Below, piece after piece: positions 1 through 11,250 of a stretch of DNA of 64,000 nucleotides (position 1 is the stretch's first letter; every line of letters starts with the position of its first letter). A program made the translations under genes and the position numbers. Where the stretch lies: the NCBI GenBank assembly GCA_015179125.1, contig WHVA01000545.1, positions 1-64,000 of the forward strand, given 5' to 3'. The notes beneath the pieces are model-generated. The model was not told where the DNA came from. It saw only the letters and a list, made by a program, of their open reading frames with translations, and did no database searches. The stretch is from Gautieria morchelliformis (Eukaryota; Basidiomycota; Agaricomycetes; Gomphales; Gomphaceae).

Positions 1-3000
1 TTAAGCTTGTCAATATTGGTGGCGGCTTTTTCCAGCTCTGTAGCTGGGTCATAGTCCCGCTGCTCAGCTATCCAACGGTTCCCACCAATCCCTCCCAGTG
101 CCCCATTATCTGTGGCATATCTGGGAACTCATCCAGAGACTTCCCCCCTGACGTATGATCTTGTCAATGAGAAAGAGACCAAAGTCATAGATTTGATCAT
201 TGGTAGGATGGTGAATGCCATGCCTATTTTGAAGCTGATACTCCAGGTCATCCAAATAGCTCCTGAAACTCCTCCCAGATTTGAGCAGGCCGAGCAGGGT
301 TACACCGAAGGAGAATAGTGACAAATAACCTCCTGAGCTGGAAACCTGTTTGTATATGTGCAGCCTCCTGAAGACACTGTGTCCACTCTGAATCATCTTC
401 TAACAGGCCCCTTGCCAGGCATGCAGCCTTGTAAGTAGGACAAAGGTCACCATCAAATGATCTAAGCTCCTCAAATGACGTTGCGCCTCTGACAACTGTA
501 AGGAGGGTTCGCAAGAAAAAGCGCTCTCCAGAGGCTGGACTTGCAAAATGAAGGCGACCGAGACTGAAACCCGCTGGCGAGGTTGCCACCGCTTGGCTTG
601 CTTTTTCCAAACATAGTGCTCAGGAAATTCCACATAGAGTAGTTCACGTGCCTCAGGATATCTGTATTGGCTTCAAAATAGGCCATGAGCATGGTCTTAG
701 CATCCTCTGCCTCTGCAAAGCCATGCCTGGATCCATATGAGGATCAAATATCACATTGTGCTGGCCTGGCAAATGGACTGGAAGTGCCATGACAGGAGGG
801 ACCTGAACATGCATTTTATATTCCAGCAGTCTCCAAGCACCTTCATGTGAGCTGACATAGCGTGCATCGAGGTACTGTTTAACCTCATCCTCTCCTTATT
901 AATGGTCATTGTGGTCTGTCAGGCCCTTGTACATATACTTGTGAATGTACTTGATAGAGCGCACATGGAAAGTGGGTTCCACATTAATATGGCATTCCAA
1001 ATTCCAAGAGGAGGGTGGGACAATAGGACCACGTCGCGGTTGTCCATGATGTTGCCTCTGACATTATGCTGTCTGCCATCATTAGGACGGCGATACTGTG
1101 GATAGCCATCTTCAGTGACAGATGTCACCTCACGAAATTCCTTTGGGAAATGTTTGGAACACTTGCCCTCTGTCATGCAAGAAGCCCGAGGACGCGCTTG
1201 TCCACAGGGCCATGAGTCATTAGATCACAAACTAATTTGTAGAGCCTTGGATGCTCTTGCTGATCAGGAAAGACAGCCCAAACCAAAGCATCCACAGCTT
1301 CCGGTGTCCTGATCTTATCCTCCTCTTTAAACCATATAAGAAGGTGCATATGAGGGAGCCCCCGCTTCTGGAATTCGATCACATGGACACGTGCAACTGT
1401 GCGACCAAGGATACCATCCTTCATGATACGTTTGATCAATTGCTCCTTCTTGAGATGAAAAACCCTTGCAACCAAGTCAGGACGATCACTGGGAGTCTGG
1501 CCTGGCTTGAGAGCATCTTTGATTTCTTTCCACTGGGGGTTTGCTGTCATTGTCACAAAGACATCTGCTGGACCATGCTTCCTAGTGATTGCCATTGAAT
1601 TTTGAAAATTCTCGTTCATATCCCTGGCGCTCCCAGTAAATGTAGCAGGCAAGATGACCTTTTGTCCCAAGTTAGCTGGATTGGCCTGATTGTCCTCAGG
1701 TCCAAATGTATCAATCATCTGATTGTAGACCTCAGCTCGCAGCTCATGTTGATGGTATTTGATCCAATTTAGCTTCTGCTGTTCAGTCGCTGCCCAAGCA
1801 TCCACAATGTATTGCTGAAAGAGCTTGCCAGCCAGGAAGAGAGTTTCAGCTTCACCCTCCTTGGAAAAAGACGATAACGATAGTATTTTGACATGGTCAC
1901 ACGCCTGTCACTTGAAGGGTCCTCCTCCTCCTCCCCATCCTGGCCTTGTCGTGGAAGAGCTTGGTCTATCCGTGGAATGTCCCAATCCCAGCCTGATTCA
2001 CCTCTGGGAAAGAGAAGGACATAGTGTAGTGGCGCATACAAAGCATGTTCGGCCTGAATTCGTCGCAGTTCTCCACCTCTAAGCTGAATGACAATGTCTC
2101 TAGTGCCTCCAGGCACACCTTCTCCAGGGAGCACAATGGCAATCTCATCCGCTGTAGGAATATTATATCTTCTCTGGTCTGTATGTGCTCTGTAGGTGAG
2201 TCTGGCCTCCACAGTCAACCTATCTGGCTGGTTCCTAAGCCTTTCCATTGCCTGCTGATAGATTGGAACCAATGGATTGTGAGCCTGCATCATTTCCTGG
2301 AGGTCACTTAAAACATCTGAATCCAAAGGATCAAAACTGTTATTGGCCTCCCTACGTCGCAAAGCCTCTGCTGGATCATAAAAGTAGAGCTGCGCATAGC
2401 TGGGTGGCCTATCCTGACCCTGAGTAGGAAGAAGAGCGCCATGAATATGATAGAGGCCTCCCTGAATTTTGAAGACATATGGCCCAGCTCTATTCACGAC
2501 ATTTTCATCTATGTTCACTCCCACAGAGACAAATGCCAGTGCAGCATTATAGTTCCGAATCTTTTCCCTAAACTGTTTTCCACGCCTGTCTTGGCTGGCC
2601 AAAAGAGTCTTTAGTGGTTCTGGAGGTTCCATCAACAATTCAAGGTGTATCTGGCCCTTTGAGCAACATATACCAAATTTGGGCTCAGCAATGGTAGAGT
2701 CGGCCAGACGCTCTGCCTTCCAATGCCATGCTTTACATTTTGGACATTTGTCATCCATAGCACCAAGGTCATGAGGTGCAATCTGTTGTTCAATCAAAGG
2801 GCGACGTGCTAGTGGAAGGTTTCTTAAAGGCATTGGTGGAGGCGGTGGAAGTGGAGGGGGCTGAGGAGCAGCAGGTGGATGCAGAGGGTGTGGAGGCACA
2901 GGGGGCACAGGGGCAACAGGAGGCACAGGTTGTTGTGGAGCAGGCTGATGAGGCAGTGGAAGTGGAGGGGCCCGAGGATGAGCAGGTGGATGTGGAGGCT

Positions 3001-3499
3001 GTGGAAGCACAGGTCGTTGTGGTGCAGGCTGCTGCTGGAGTGGCATTTGATCTGGGAGAGGTTCAGGGTTTGGATTCAATGCCTGAGCACGTCGTCGTGG
3101 CCGTCCTCGTTGTGGCAGAGGCATAGGATTGAGATTAGCAGCCTGGGCCCGCAACAGAGCTACAGCTGCAGAGCCTATAGGGACAGGAGGAGGAGGTGCT
3201 GCCTGGGCCTGTCTTTGACGCACAGGTGCAAGAGGCATATCAGCTAACTGTTCTTGTATGGCACGTACAGCATCCCGAGGACTTAGATCAGGTGGAATGG
3301 CATTTGAAGGTCCAGCCACAGGAGGCCAAGGAATTGCATTGTCCTGAGGGAGTAGAGGTCGAGGAAATGGCTGAGGAGGTGGAGGGTCAGGATTTCGAAG
3401 ACGTTCTTGAGCTGCAGCAAGAACCCTCTCCCGACGACGCACAGAAGGGGACGTCATTGGCAACCGACGCTGACGCTCCAGAGCACGCTCCTCCTGCAT
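1..3499 (-). pseudogene. Helitron Rep-helicase gene, N-terminal and Rep part, frameshifted
   Basis: This is the decayed counterpart of the copy 2 protein at 26768-31657. The opening reading frame (3499 down to about 1860) shows a proline-rich N-terminus, a CPKC...W zinc-finger-like segment and the start of the Helitron N-terminal domain. The Rep (HUH nuclease) motif GLPHMHLL and the tail of the Rep domain follow in other frames between about 1800 and 1170. Compared with copy 2 there are single-base losses near 1860 and 1210, a small deletion near 1030, and further indels near 715 and 665, so at least five frame breaks. The Pif1 helicase half is off the left edge. The ATG at 3499 was chosen because it lies just after an AG splice acceptor-like site shared with copy 2. 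No protein can be made. Confidence 0.88.
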
Positions 3500-3635
3500 A
3501 TCACGCTCTGGTGTAGAGGGTTCCCTTAGATTACAGTCAGTTTCAAATCAAGCCAAAATATATATATATAAAGGATACTCACATTTTCACAATGACTGTA
3601 GCTCACGACCAACAATAGGGGATACCAGGGAGGCA

Positions 3636-3995
3636 GTCAATGTCCACCTAAACCGTCTAAATCCAATGTGTGCCACCAAACCAATCCCAGTTCACAGACC
3701 ACACTGGCTAACAGAGTTGTAACTCTGGCCAGAATCAAACTGCAATGCAAGCTCCCAGTGCACAATCCAACCAACCAAACACCCAACCAAACAAATCCAC
3801 TACAGATACCAGCAAGGTGGTCAATGTCCACTTAAACCGCCTAACTCCAATGTGCACCACCAAACCAATCCTAGTCCACAGACCACACTGGAGTTGTAAC
3901 TCTGGCCAGAATCAAACTGCAATGCAGTAGAGTATGCCAGTCCACGATACAACCAACTGACCACGCGAACTGCTCTAGGAAGGTCAGAGATTAGC
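3636..3995 (-). repeat. Two-unit tandem repeat in the Helitron copy 1 leader (period about 182 bp)
   Basis: The phrase CAATGTCCAC(C/T)TAAACC recurs at about 3639 and 3821, each followed by the same 150 bases with modest divergence. The homologous pair in Helitron copy 2 is at 26285-26620 (period about 172 bp), so the duplication is older than the two copies. Confidence 0.8.
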
Positions 3996-4514
3996 ACAGC
4001 ACAGAGCACGCCAAAAACCAAGGAGAGAATCTAAAACATTAGCTTGAAAATCCAACATATGCATTGCAAAACCTTACCAAATAGCTGCAGGGCTTGACTG
4101 AAAGAAATAGCAAATCAGTCAGGGACCAAGCCCAAATAGGCCCCAAAAAGGCAAAGTTCCATAAGAATAAGACCATACCTAAGGAATGACAGACTGAAGA
4201 ACAAATCTGGCATAAGAAGTCAAATTGTGGCTGAAAAAGCGATATAAAACAACAAAAAATACCAGAAGGAAACAACTATAATTACCAGAGGGATTGCAGA
4301 TATATAAATACTTAAAATAGCAAATACAGTAGCATAACACTCACCAGAATGGGGGAGCAATAGCCAGGTAGGATGGGCAGTAGTTACAGGACCAAAGTCA
4401 ACTGCAAAGAGCCTAAAAAATGCCAAAAAAAGCGAAAATATAAGAAATAAAAACATAACAAAAATGAAGAAAGGCAGATACAGTAGCATAAAACTGACCT
4501 GCAATGGCAGACAG

Positions 4515-5425
4515 GAGGGAGGCAGTGAGAGGAGAAACCTGGGGTGAAAAAAGGTCAAAAAAAGCGAAAATAAAATGAAGAAATAACAATAATAAAAAAA
4601 GGCCAAAAAGCGAAAATTAATGGAAAAGAAGACACACCAGGGGCAGGGAAGGCAGCCAGGAATGGATGGAGGCAAGGAGAGGAGAAACCTGGGGTGAAAA
4701 AAAGTCAAAAAAAGCGAAAATAAATGAAGAAATACCAATAATAAAAAAAGGCCAAAAAAGCGAAAATTAATGGAAAAGAAGACACACCAGGGGCAGGGAA
4801 GCAGCCAGGAATGGATGGAGGCAAGGAGAGGAGAAACCTGGGGTGAAAAAAAGTCAAAAAAAGCGAAAATAAATGAAGAAATACCAATAATAAAAAAAGG
4901 CCAAAAAAGCGAAAATTAATGGAAAAGAAGACACACCAGGGGCAGGGACAGCAGCCAGGAATGGATGGAGGCAAGGAGAGGAGAAACCTGGGGTGAAAAA
5001 GGTCAAAAAAAGCGAAAATAAATGAAGAAATAACAATAATAAAAAAAGGCCAAAAAAGCGAAATTAATGGAAAAGAAGACACACCAGGGGCAGGGACAGC
5101 AGCCAGGAATGGATGGAGGCAAGGAGAGGAGAAACCTGGGTGAAAAAAGGTCAAAAAAAGCGAAAATAAATGAAGAAATAACAATAATAAAAAAAGGCCA
5201 AAAAAGCGAAAATTAATGGAAAAGAAGACACACCAGGGGCAGGGACGACCAGGAATGGATGGAGGCAAGGAGAGGAGAAACCTGGGGTGAAAAAAAGTCA
5301 AAAAAAGCAAAAATAAATGAAGAAATAACAATAATAAAGAAAGGCCAAAAAAGCGAAAATTAATGGAAAAGAAGACACACCAGGGCCAGGGATGACAGCC
5401 AGGAATGGATGGAGGCAAGGAGAGA
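4515..5425 (-). repeat. About six tandem 146-150 bp units in the Helitron copy 1 leader
   Basis: The mark AATGGATGGAGGC recurs at 4661, 4810, 4960, 5108, 5254 and 5404. Read on the element (minus) strand, each unit holds a roughly 50-base pyrimidine-rich block bounded by CAG on its left and GTGTGTC on its right. An AT-rich stretch of about 100 bases follows, with two copies of TTTTCGCTTTTTT, ending in CACCCCAG. Each unit therefore looks like a micro-exon plus a short intron. An analogous array of different unit sequence lies in copy 2 (24940-25760). Confidence 0.85.
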
Positions 5426-5610
5426 CAGGCAGGAGGCAGAGACAGCCCGTAGCAGACACAGAGGAGGCCAGTAGCAGACAGAGAGAGAGCAGGCTGCGCA
5501 GCTAGGAACGGCGCTCGCGGCTGCGCCGCTCGCGTTCAAACTCAGCAAATTACGTAACATTATTACGTAAAACACCCACAACCACCCTTCCAGCAACTTT
5601 ATACTATAGA

Positions 5611-6104
5611 TAAGAGTATTAATAACAACATATAGGAATATATAGTAGCATTTATAAGGAGAATAATAGATGTTATTAGATGATTCTGTATATATTTAAA
5701 CATCTCGAAGATATATATACATATGAGAGAGTATTAGACTACAAGATAGAGTAACAGATACTTGGAGAGATACTTGTAACAGATATGAGTAGGAGTATTA
5801 GTATGACTATTATAATAGAGAGTATTAGACTAGCATATGGAGTAATAGTAGTTGTGTAGATATTTGTAATATATATGAATAGTTATAATGATATAGTGTA
5901 TATTAAAAGTGGGTAGAAAAAATAAGAAGAGACGTAAAAATGGCAGAGGCGTTCTTGTCGGCGGAGCGCCGCTTGGGGAGGGACAAAATAAAATTATTTA
6001 TAGCCCAACAATAAGATTGGCATATACTTTCGTCCTCTTCTTTTCTATAATTTGAGAATAAAATGGGTGAAGCTACAGGTAATAAAAAGTTGTGAGCATC
6101 CGCC
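5611..6104. other. AT-rich spacer between Helitron copy 1 and LTR remnants
   Basis: Low-complexity AT-rich sequence with many TATA and AGATA runs. No coding frame, RNA gene or element terminus is visible apart from the Helitron boundary itself. Confidence 0.6.
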
Positions 6105-8333
6105 TTCCCTTACCCCGCTGTCTCTACGTTCCCCCTCGTCATTCCCCCTGCATCTTCACCTGAGTTCGCCCCACCCTTCGACCACCCTTCCTCTACATTC
6201 ACTCCATTCGCTGTTCACCCCATTCTCCAAACGACTATTCGCTGCTCGCATATTTCGCTAGCAGGCACGCCATCAAATACAATCGATACCATTTACCCGG
6301 CGTGATGGTTTATCACTAACCCCATCACCTTCTCAATCCAACCCCTTTAGGTGATTCATATGGCCGTGATACATTCGTGGGACGTCCTACCTGTAAGTCA
6401 TGTGGGATCAACCCAGCAGACGAAGAGTCTGTGCAGGGTGGTGTATATGCAGGTGCCAAGACATGGTTTCGTACATAGGTGCCTTCACCACCTTTACTCT
6501 CCATCGTTTCATTTTCACACTCTTCCATCACTCTATTGTATGTTTATTCCATCTACTTAGTATCATGACTGCGCACCCCTATCCAACCCTGACTCACGAC
6601 GGCCTCTTTCCTATTCACTGATACCTTACGAGCATTCAATATAAGTAGTTTACATTTGCATGTATATTCCCCAGTTCAACTATCATACGTCCATCTTGTG
6701 CAAACTTGACCTCACTGTGACTATCGTCTTGAGCCTTCTCCTGTTGATTTCTATCTTCAACCAGAAGAAGACTTAGGCATCACTGGTGAGTTCTCATACT
6801 TCATCTTCGTTACCTTAGCCTTCGAACTATTTGCTGTGCTGTTGGCGAAGGGATTGTCGCCACTTAGATGACCCTTCTGTGACACCTTGCACATTACATC
6901 ATCAAGTGCCACGGTGTCATGACGCGTTTATTTCCCATACTCAGATGCTCGGTTCTCCCACTTCCCACTCCACCTCCGTGTTCGCTTCGATCGCCCTTGC
7001 CGTATTCAGCGACTGATCTTTGCTGTTCACGCCATTCACCATGGCCACGCTGTCAAAGCATGATCGATGTCTTTGGACTGACTCAGTAGTCATCACTGGG
7101 CCTATCATCTCCCCTGCTCAACCCTCTTTCCATGGTGTTCCTATGATCGGATTGTCATGACTAGTGTATTTCCTGCACCTTGTTATCCTCATTTCCCCTT
7201 TCACCACTCCTCCCCCGTGTTCGCTCGGCTTCGCCCCCCACTTCGACCACTTCTCCCCTATGTCATCTCCATTCGCCCTTCCTCACATTTCACTGAACAA
7301 CTATTCGCTGCTCTCATCATTCGCCAACAGGCACGCCATCAAAAATACGATCGACACCCCCTCCCCGGTATGATGGTTCGTCACTACTCCCATCAGCTTC
7401 TTGATCCAACCCCTTTGGGTGTTCATATGGCCAGGATGTGTTCACGGGACGTCCCTTCCATAGGTCGTGTGGGATCAACCCAGTGGACAAAGAGTCCGTG
7501 CAGGGTGGCATGTATGCAGGTCCCAAGACATGGCTTCGTACATAAGTGCCTCTGCCACCTTTACTCTCCGTCATTTCATGTTCGCACTCCTCCTTCACTC
7601 TATTGTATGTTTATTTCATCTATGTTGTATCATGGCTGCGCACCCCTATTCAACCCTGACTCACGATTGCCTCTTTCCTATTTGCTGATACCTTACGAGC
7701 ATTCGATATAAGTAGTTTGCATTCGCATGTATATCCCCTAGTTCAATTATCATACGTCGTCCATCTTGTGCAAACTTGACCTCACTGTGATCATCATCTT
7801 GAGCCTTCTCCTGGAGATTTCTATCTTCAACCAGAAGAGGACTTAGGCATCACTGGTGAGTTCTCATACTTCATCTTCATTACCTTAGCCTTCGAACCAT
7901 TTTCTGTGCTGTCGGCGAAGGGATTGTCACTACTTAGGCAGCCCTTCCGTGACACCTTGCACATTACATCGTCAACCACGGGCCTTTTCACTATGACTGT
8001 AGATAGGGCGAGCTCTGTTCGGGCAACCCTCTTACCTTGTGAACATTTGTTGGTTCACCTATTCGCCGAACGGCATATTTATTCGCACAAGTTATTTGGG
8101 CATTCGCTGTGTTCACTAATACACGATATTAATGCCTAAAAACCAATCTTGACACACCGGCTACTTCGCTACGACTGTAGATCGGGTGAGCCCCATTCGG
8201 GCAGCCAACTTATCTTCTGAACATTTATTGGTTCACCCTTTTCGCCGAACGGCATACTTATTCGCACAAGCTATTCGGGCATTCGCTGTGTCCACTAATA
8301 CACGATATTAATGCCAAAAAACAAATCTTGACA
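6105..8333 (+). repeat. Nested fragments of an LTR family of about 1 kb
   Basis: Three or four pieces of one LTR-like family follow each other. A copy without its beginning runs from about 6105 to 6911. TGTCATGAC starts a short piece at 6912 and again at 7153, and the 7153 copy ends in CTTGACA at 8154. The piece 8155-8333 looks like the missing tail of the first copy, so the 6912-8154 block is probably nested in it. The same family reappears as the LTR at 13171-14531, where it follows a polypurine run. These are old, diverged fossils and no coding region is attached here. Confidence 0.65.
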
Positions 8334-8552
8334 CCGTAGTACTCTTCTGTATGGATAATGATGGCTGTTATCGTTGCAGCTGGCCATTATTGAAAAACTT
8401 GGCCAAATTGTTTTCCTATATCCGGCCACCACGACGGAGTATGCCTATTATAACTATTTGAACCACTCGTTCAGTAAGCCATCAAACATCTAGCAAGAGA
8501 AGCCTGTGTTTCTGCCAGGCGGGTCCACAAAGAACTTCGGAAACTCAACTAC
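8334..8552. other. Unassigned spacer
   Basis: Short stretch between the LTR fragments and the transposase remnant. I see no gene, element end or repeat in it. Confidence 0.4.
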
Positions 8553-9180
8553 CTACACCAATGCACTGTGATATAGGGTCATCAGCCTAACAGCCTTTCC
8601 TTGGCTGGACATTGGACATTGAAAAGTAATCTTGCAACTGTGGCACTGCATCAGTCGAAACTCTGCTTTATGGACACTCGTTGGTCCCACCAGTGTCCCT
8701 TGCCAGCCTTGAAATAGATCCGGTTCTGGTCTTTCACCCTCATGAACCCAGCAGCTCTTGCACCACTCATTAGCATAAAATGTGGATTCATCATGAGTCC
8801 ATAGAATGACTTGCTTTTCAGCAGGAAAGGTAGGCATTGCACAGGGTGGAATTGGTACATTATCATTTGTCCATGTCATCATTCACTCCTTGAGTTTTGC
8901 CCATACTGGCAGGAATATCTCTTGATGATATTCCACAATGTCCTCACACTCATGCCCATCAATGTACATGCAAGTTGGCTGCATGCCATATCGGTATTTC
9001 ATGGCATGCATCCATCGCCATGCTGCATGTTCACTTGGGGTCTTCTTGAGCTTCAAACGAGCTTTGACTTCCAGAGTGCTAAGGTACCAGATGATATCCA
9101 TTGCTGACAAGTACCTTTTTCCCAGCCCTTGCAGATGAATATTAATATCTTCTGCAAGATCCTTATCATGCAGTCATGAC
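8553..9180 (-). pseudogene. DDE-type DNA transposase fragment
   Basis: Two consecutive minus-strand ORFs (8883-9110 and 8553-8882) lie in the same frame and are separated by one TGA at 8883-8885. The reading continues upstream to about 9180. Key motifs are DGHECEDIVEYHQ followed, about 70 residues later, by WTHDESTFYAN. The D-E-S-T-F motif resembles the first catalytic Asp region of a DDE transposase family common in agaricomycetes. Downstream of that motif the reading becomes unrecognisable, so the later catalytic residues are missing. It lies beside the RAD51 fragment and in the same orientation. The superfamily assignment is uncertain and I did not find terminal inverted repeats. Confidence 0.6.
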
Positions 9181-9244
9181 ATGTTGTGACATCCATACAG
9201 ACTGACTGGCAACAAATCGAAGGAAAATAAGAGCAATTTACTTG

Positions 9245-9279
9245 CCTCTCTCAGTGAATTTAGTTGTCACTGAGAGAGG
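9245..9279. repeat. Perfect 13-bp stem-loop
   Basis: The arm CCTCTCTCAGTGA pairs perfectly with TCACTGAGAGAGG across a 9-base loop. It lies between the transposase fragment and the RAD51 fragment. Its role is unknown. Confidence 0.75.
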
Positions 9280-9370
9280 GGGGAAATGTGTCTTACTGTG
9301 CATATACTACCACCCGGCCCTTTAGCGCTCATGGCAGCGCGCGTTGAAATGATGGATAACTAGAACTTAC

Positions 9371-9793
9371 CGAGTTGTTGAAGCATGTGCCATGATATTT
9401 CCCCCAATGGGTTTCTTCTCGTTGGCTGCATACATACCCCCTGATGCATCCGGTGAAGACATGACCTGGTTTGTGACTACGACAGCCACGCCATACTGGA
9501 AGACAAGTGTTAAACTACATCAGAATTGATATTTTAACTAGGTTAACCTCATATGCAAGTCTCAGCAGAGTGCGTAGGAATTTTCCGAGATGGCCTTGAC
9601 AGGTGGATAGCTCCCCGCAACCATTGAAATCCGTGCGATACAGGGCCGTGCAAGAGTCTACGATCAATAAGCAGAATCTGTCGAAGGAATTAGTAGGTGC
9701 TATTGGGAAAAGCATTTCAAGGCACCTTGACTCAGCCATCAGTGCGCTGGCAGTGACCAGGAGGTGGTTCTGGTGATCGGCATTGTATGCACG
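9371..9793 (-). pseudogene. RAD51: RAD51 recombinase gene fragment, three exons with introns kept
   Basis: Three exons read on the minus strand: 9726-9793, 9548-9677 and 9371-9495. They are separated by GT-AG introns of 48 bp (9678-9725) and 52 bp (9496-9547), and a fourth splice donor GTAAGT follows at 9365-9370. The roughly 107 residues match RAD51 from the [10 protein letters not shown] segment through Walker B (LLIVDS), ALYRTD and the [15 protein letters not shown] segment. IVDS..ALYRTD distinguishes it from DMC1. Conserved positions are changed (GRGEL is GCGEL, SARQ is STCQ, LADE is LAYE), and the Walker A region and C-terminus are absent, so it cannot act as a recombinase. Because introns are retained it derives from genomic DNA, not from an mRNA copy. 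Its left exon abuts a copia pol fragment directly at 9793/9794. Confidence 0.9.
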
Positions 9794-11250
9794 GGGCTGG
9801 TTGATTGTCTGAATAAACTTGGATGGGTCTGTTCAGTGGTTGGAATACTTCAGAAATAAAATGGCGCATCCAAAGAGCTTCTTTGCCCGCATGGGTCAGA
9901 GTGACGAATTTGGCTTCAGTTGATGAGAGGGCTACTATTGATTGTTTCTGGAAACTCCATGAAACAGTGCCCCCATCAATCTGAAATAAATATGCTGAAT
10001 ACGAACACCTATGACTCTGTGAACCCCAATCCGCATCTGAGTACCCCATCAAGCCATCTTGATTTCTTCCAAGTGTCAATATGTAATGCTTTGTGCCTTT
10101 CAGATATTTGAAGACATGTTTGACTGCATTCCAATGTGTGCCACCTGGATTCTTGAGAAATTGTGAGAGCAATGACACCGCAAACGCAATGTCAGGTCAA
10201 GTGGCTACAGCTGCCCACATGAGTGATCCTATAGCTTGCCTATATGGGAATTTCGACATGGCTTTCTTGCCTTTCTCTGTAGAGGGACATTGGTCTTTAG
10301 ATGATTTAATGGCTGGATCAAGAGGCATAGCATAAGTCTTTGCATCTTCGAGATAGAATTTTTTGATGATTTTCTTGATGTATGCGGGTTGTGAAATTGC
10401 AATGGTTTTCTTTTGCCCGTCCCTTTCGATTTTGAGGTTCAATAACCAATGAATCTCACCTAGATCTTTCATACTGAAGACCTGAGCAAGATCTCTTTTG
10501 ACTTCGTCCAGGACTGACTGATTCTCAGCTGTGATGGTGAGATCATCCACAGCTGTTGCAATGATCACATGCCCCTTTCCGCCATGTCTATAAAAGACAG
10601 CCCCATCTGTGGCTGACGTGGTGAATCCTAACTTGTGGAATTCACTACTTAGATGTTTGTACCATTCTCTTCCAGATTGTTTGATGCCGTAAAGTGCTTT
10701 CTTCAAAAGGTGCACTTCGTCTTTGTTTCCAGACTCATATCCATACGGCTGCTTCATGTAAATAGGTTCAGGCAATGTAGCATTGAGGTATGCATAGTCC
10801 ACGTCCATTTGATGAATAGGCCAGTTGTTCCTAGCAGCAATGGCACATATAATCCGTAGGGAGGATAACCGAGCAACAGGTGAGTATGTCTCATCATAGT
10901 CAACTCCAAAATTCTGTGTGAAGCCTTGGGCGACCATTCTCGATTTAGGCATGATTGGTTTCCCTTCTGGATTACGCTTCCAAAGGTAGAGCCATTTATT
11001 ACCGACAATATTGGCTCCAGGAGGTGGTTTAGCTCGGTCCCACACTCCCTTGTCGATTAGGGCCTCATACTGTTTGTCCATTGATTTCTTCCACATAGGA
11101 TTATTCAGAGCTTTGTCTGCATTGCTAGGTTCAACTTGATTCAAATCCGGCGCCTCATTATTATCTTGACCGTCGGCTGGAAATGCACTGATGGCAAACT
11201 CATAGCTACTGATGCCATCAATCTCGGAGGATAATTCTTGGTGGAATAGA
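9794..11250 (-). mobile_element. Ty1/copia pol fragment (integrase tail, RT, RNase H), broken
   Basis: Minus-strand fossil of a Ty1/copia pol region. It shows the copia RT core with MVAQGF, YLN, ALYGIKQSGREWY and the VDDLT active-site box, then the RNase H region with SDADWGS and LSSTEAKF. There is no gag, protease, full integrase or LTR, so it is a fragment, with about one or two breaks. It joins a gypsy fragment at about 11250 and the RAD51 fragment at 9793. It belongs to neither full copia element in this window. Confidence 0.88.

Larger units (their letters stand above)
1..5610 (-). mobile_element. Helitron copy 1, 5' portion, cut by the window edge
   Basis: The element runs on the minus strand. 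Its 5' terminus is TCTATAGTATAAAGTT, read leftwards from 5610, the same 16 bases that open Helitron copy 2 at 24388. The neighbouring base at 5611 is T (A on the element strand), as expected for Helitron insertion between A and T. Position 1 corresponds to about 30285 of copy 2, so the helicase domain and 3' hairpin lie outside the window. The order inside is a repeat-rich leader (3540-5610) and then the Rep-helicase reading frame. The sequence matches copy 2 closely through the coding part but much less in the leader. Several indels show that this copy is dead. Confidence 0.9.

Noticed and set aside
2776-3516. Open plus-strand frames rich in Val, Glu and Gln opposite the Helitron proline-rich region (also 26709-27497 minus)
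   Set aside because: They are antisense shadows of a proline-codon-rich region and share no domain.
4515-5425. Regular repeats resembling a CRISPR array
   Set aside because: The units are contiguous tandem copies of about 149 bp without unique spacers, in a eukaryotic transposon.
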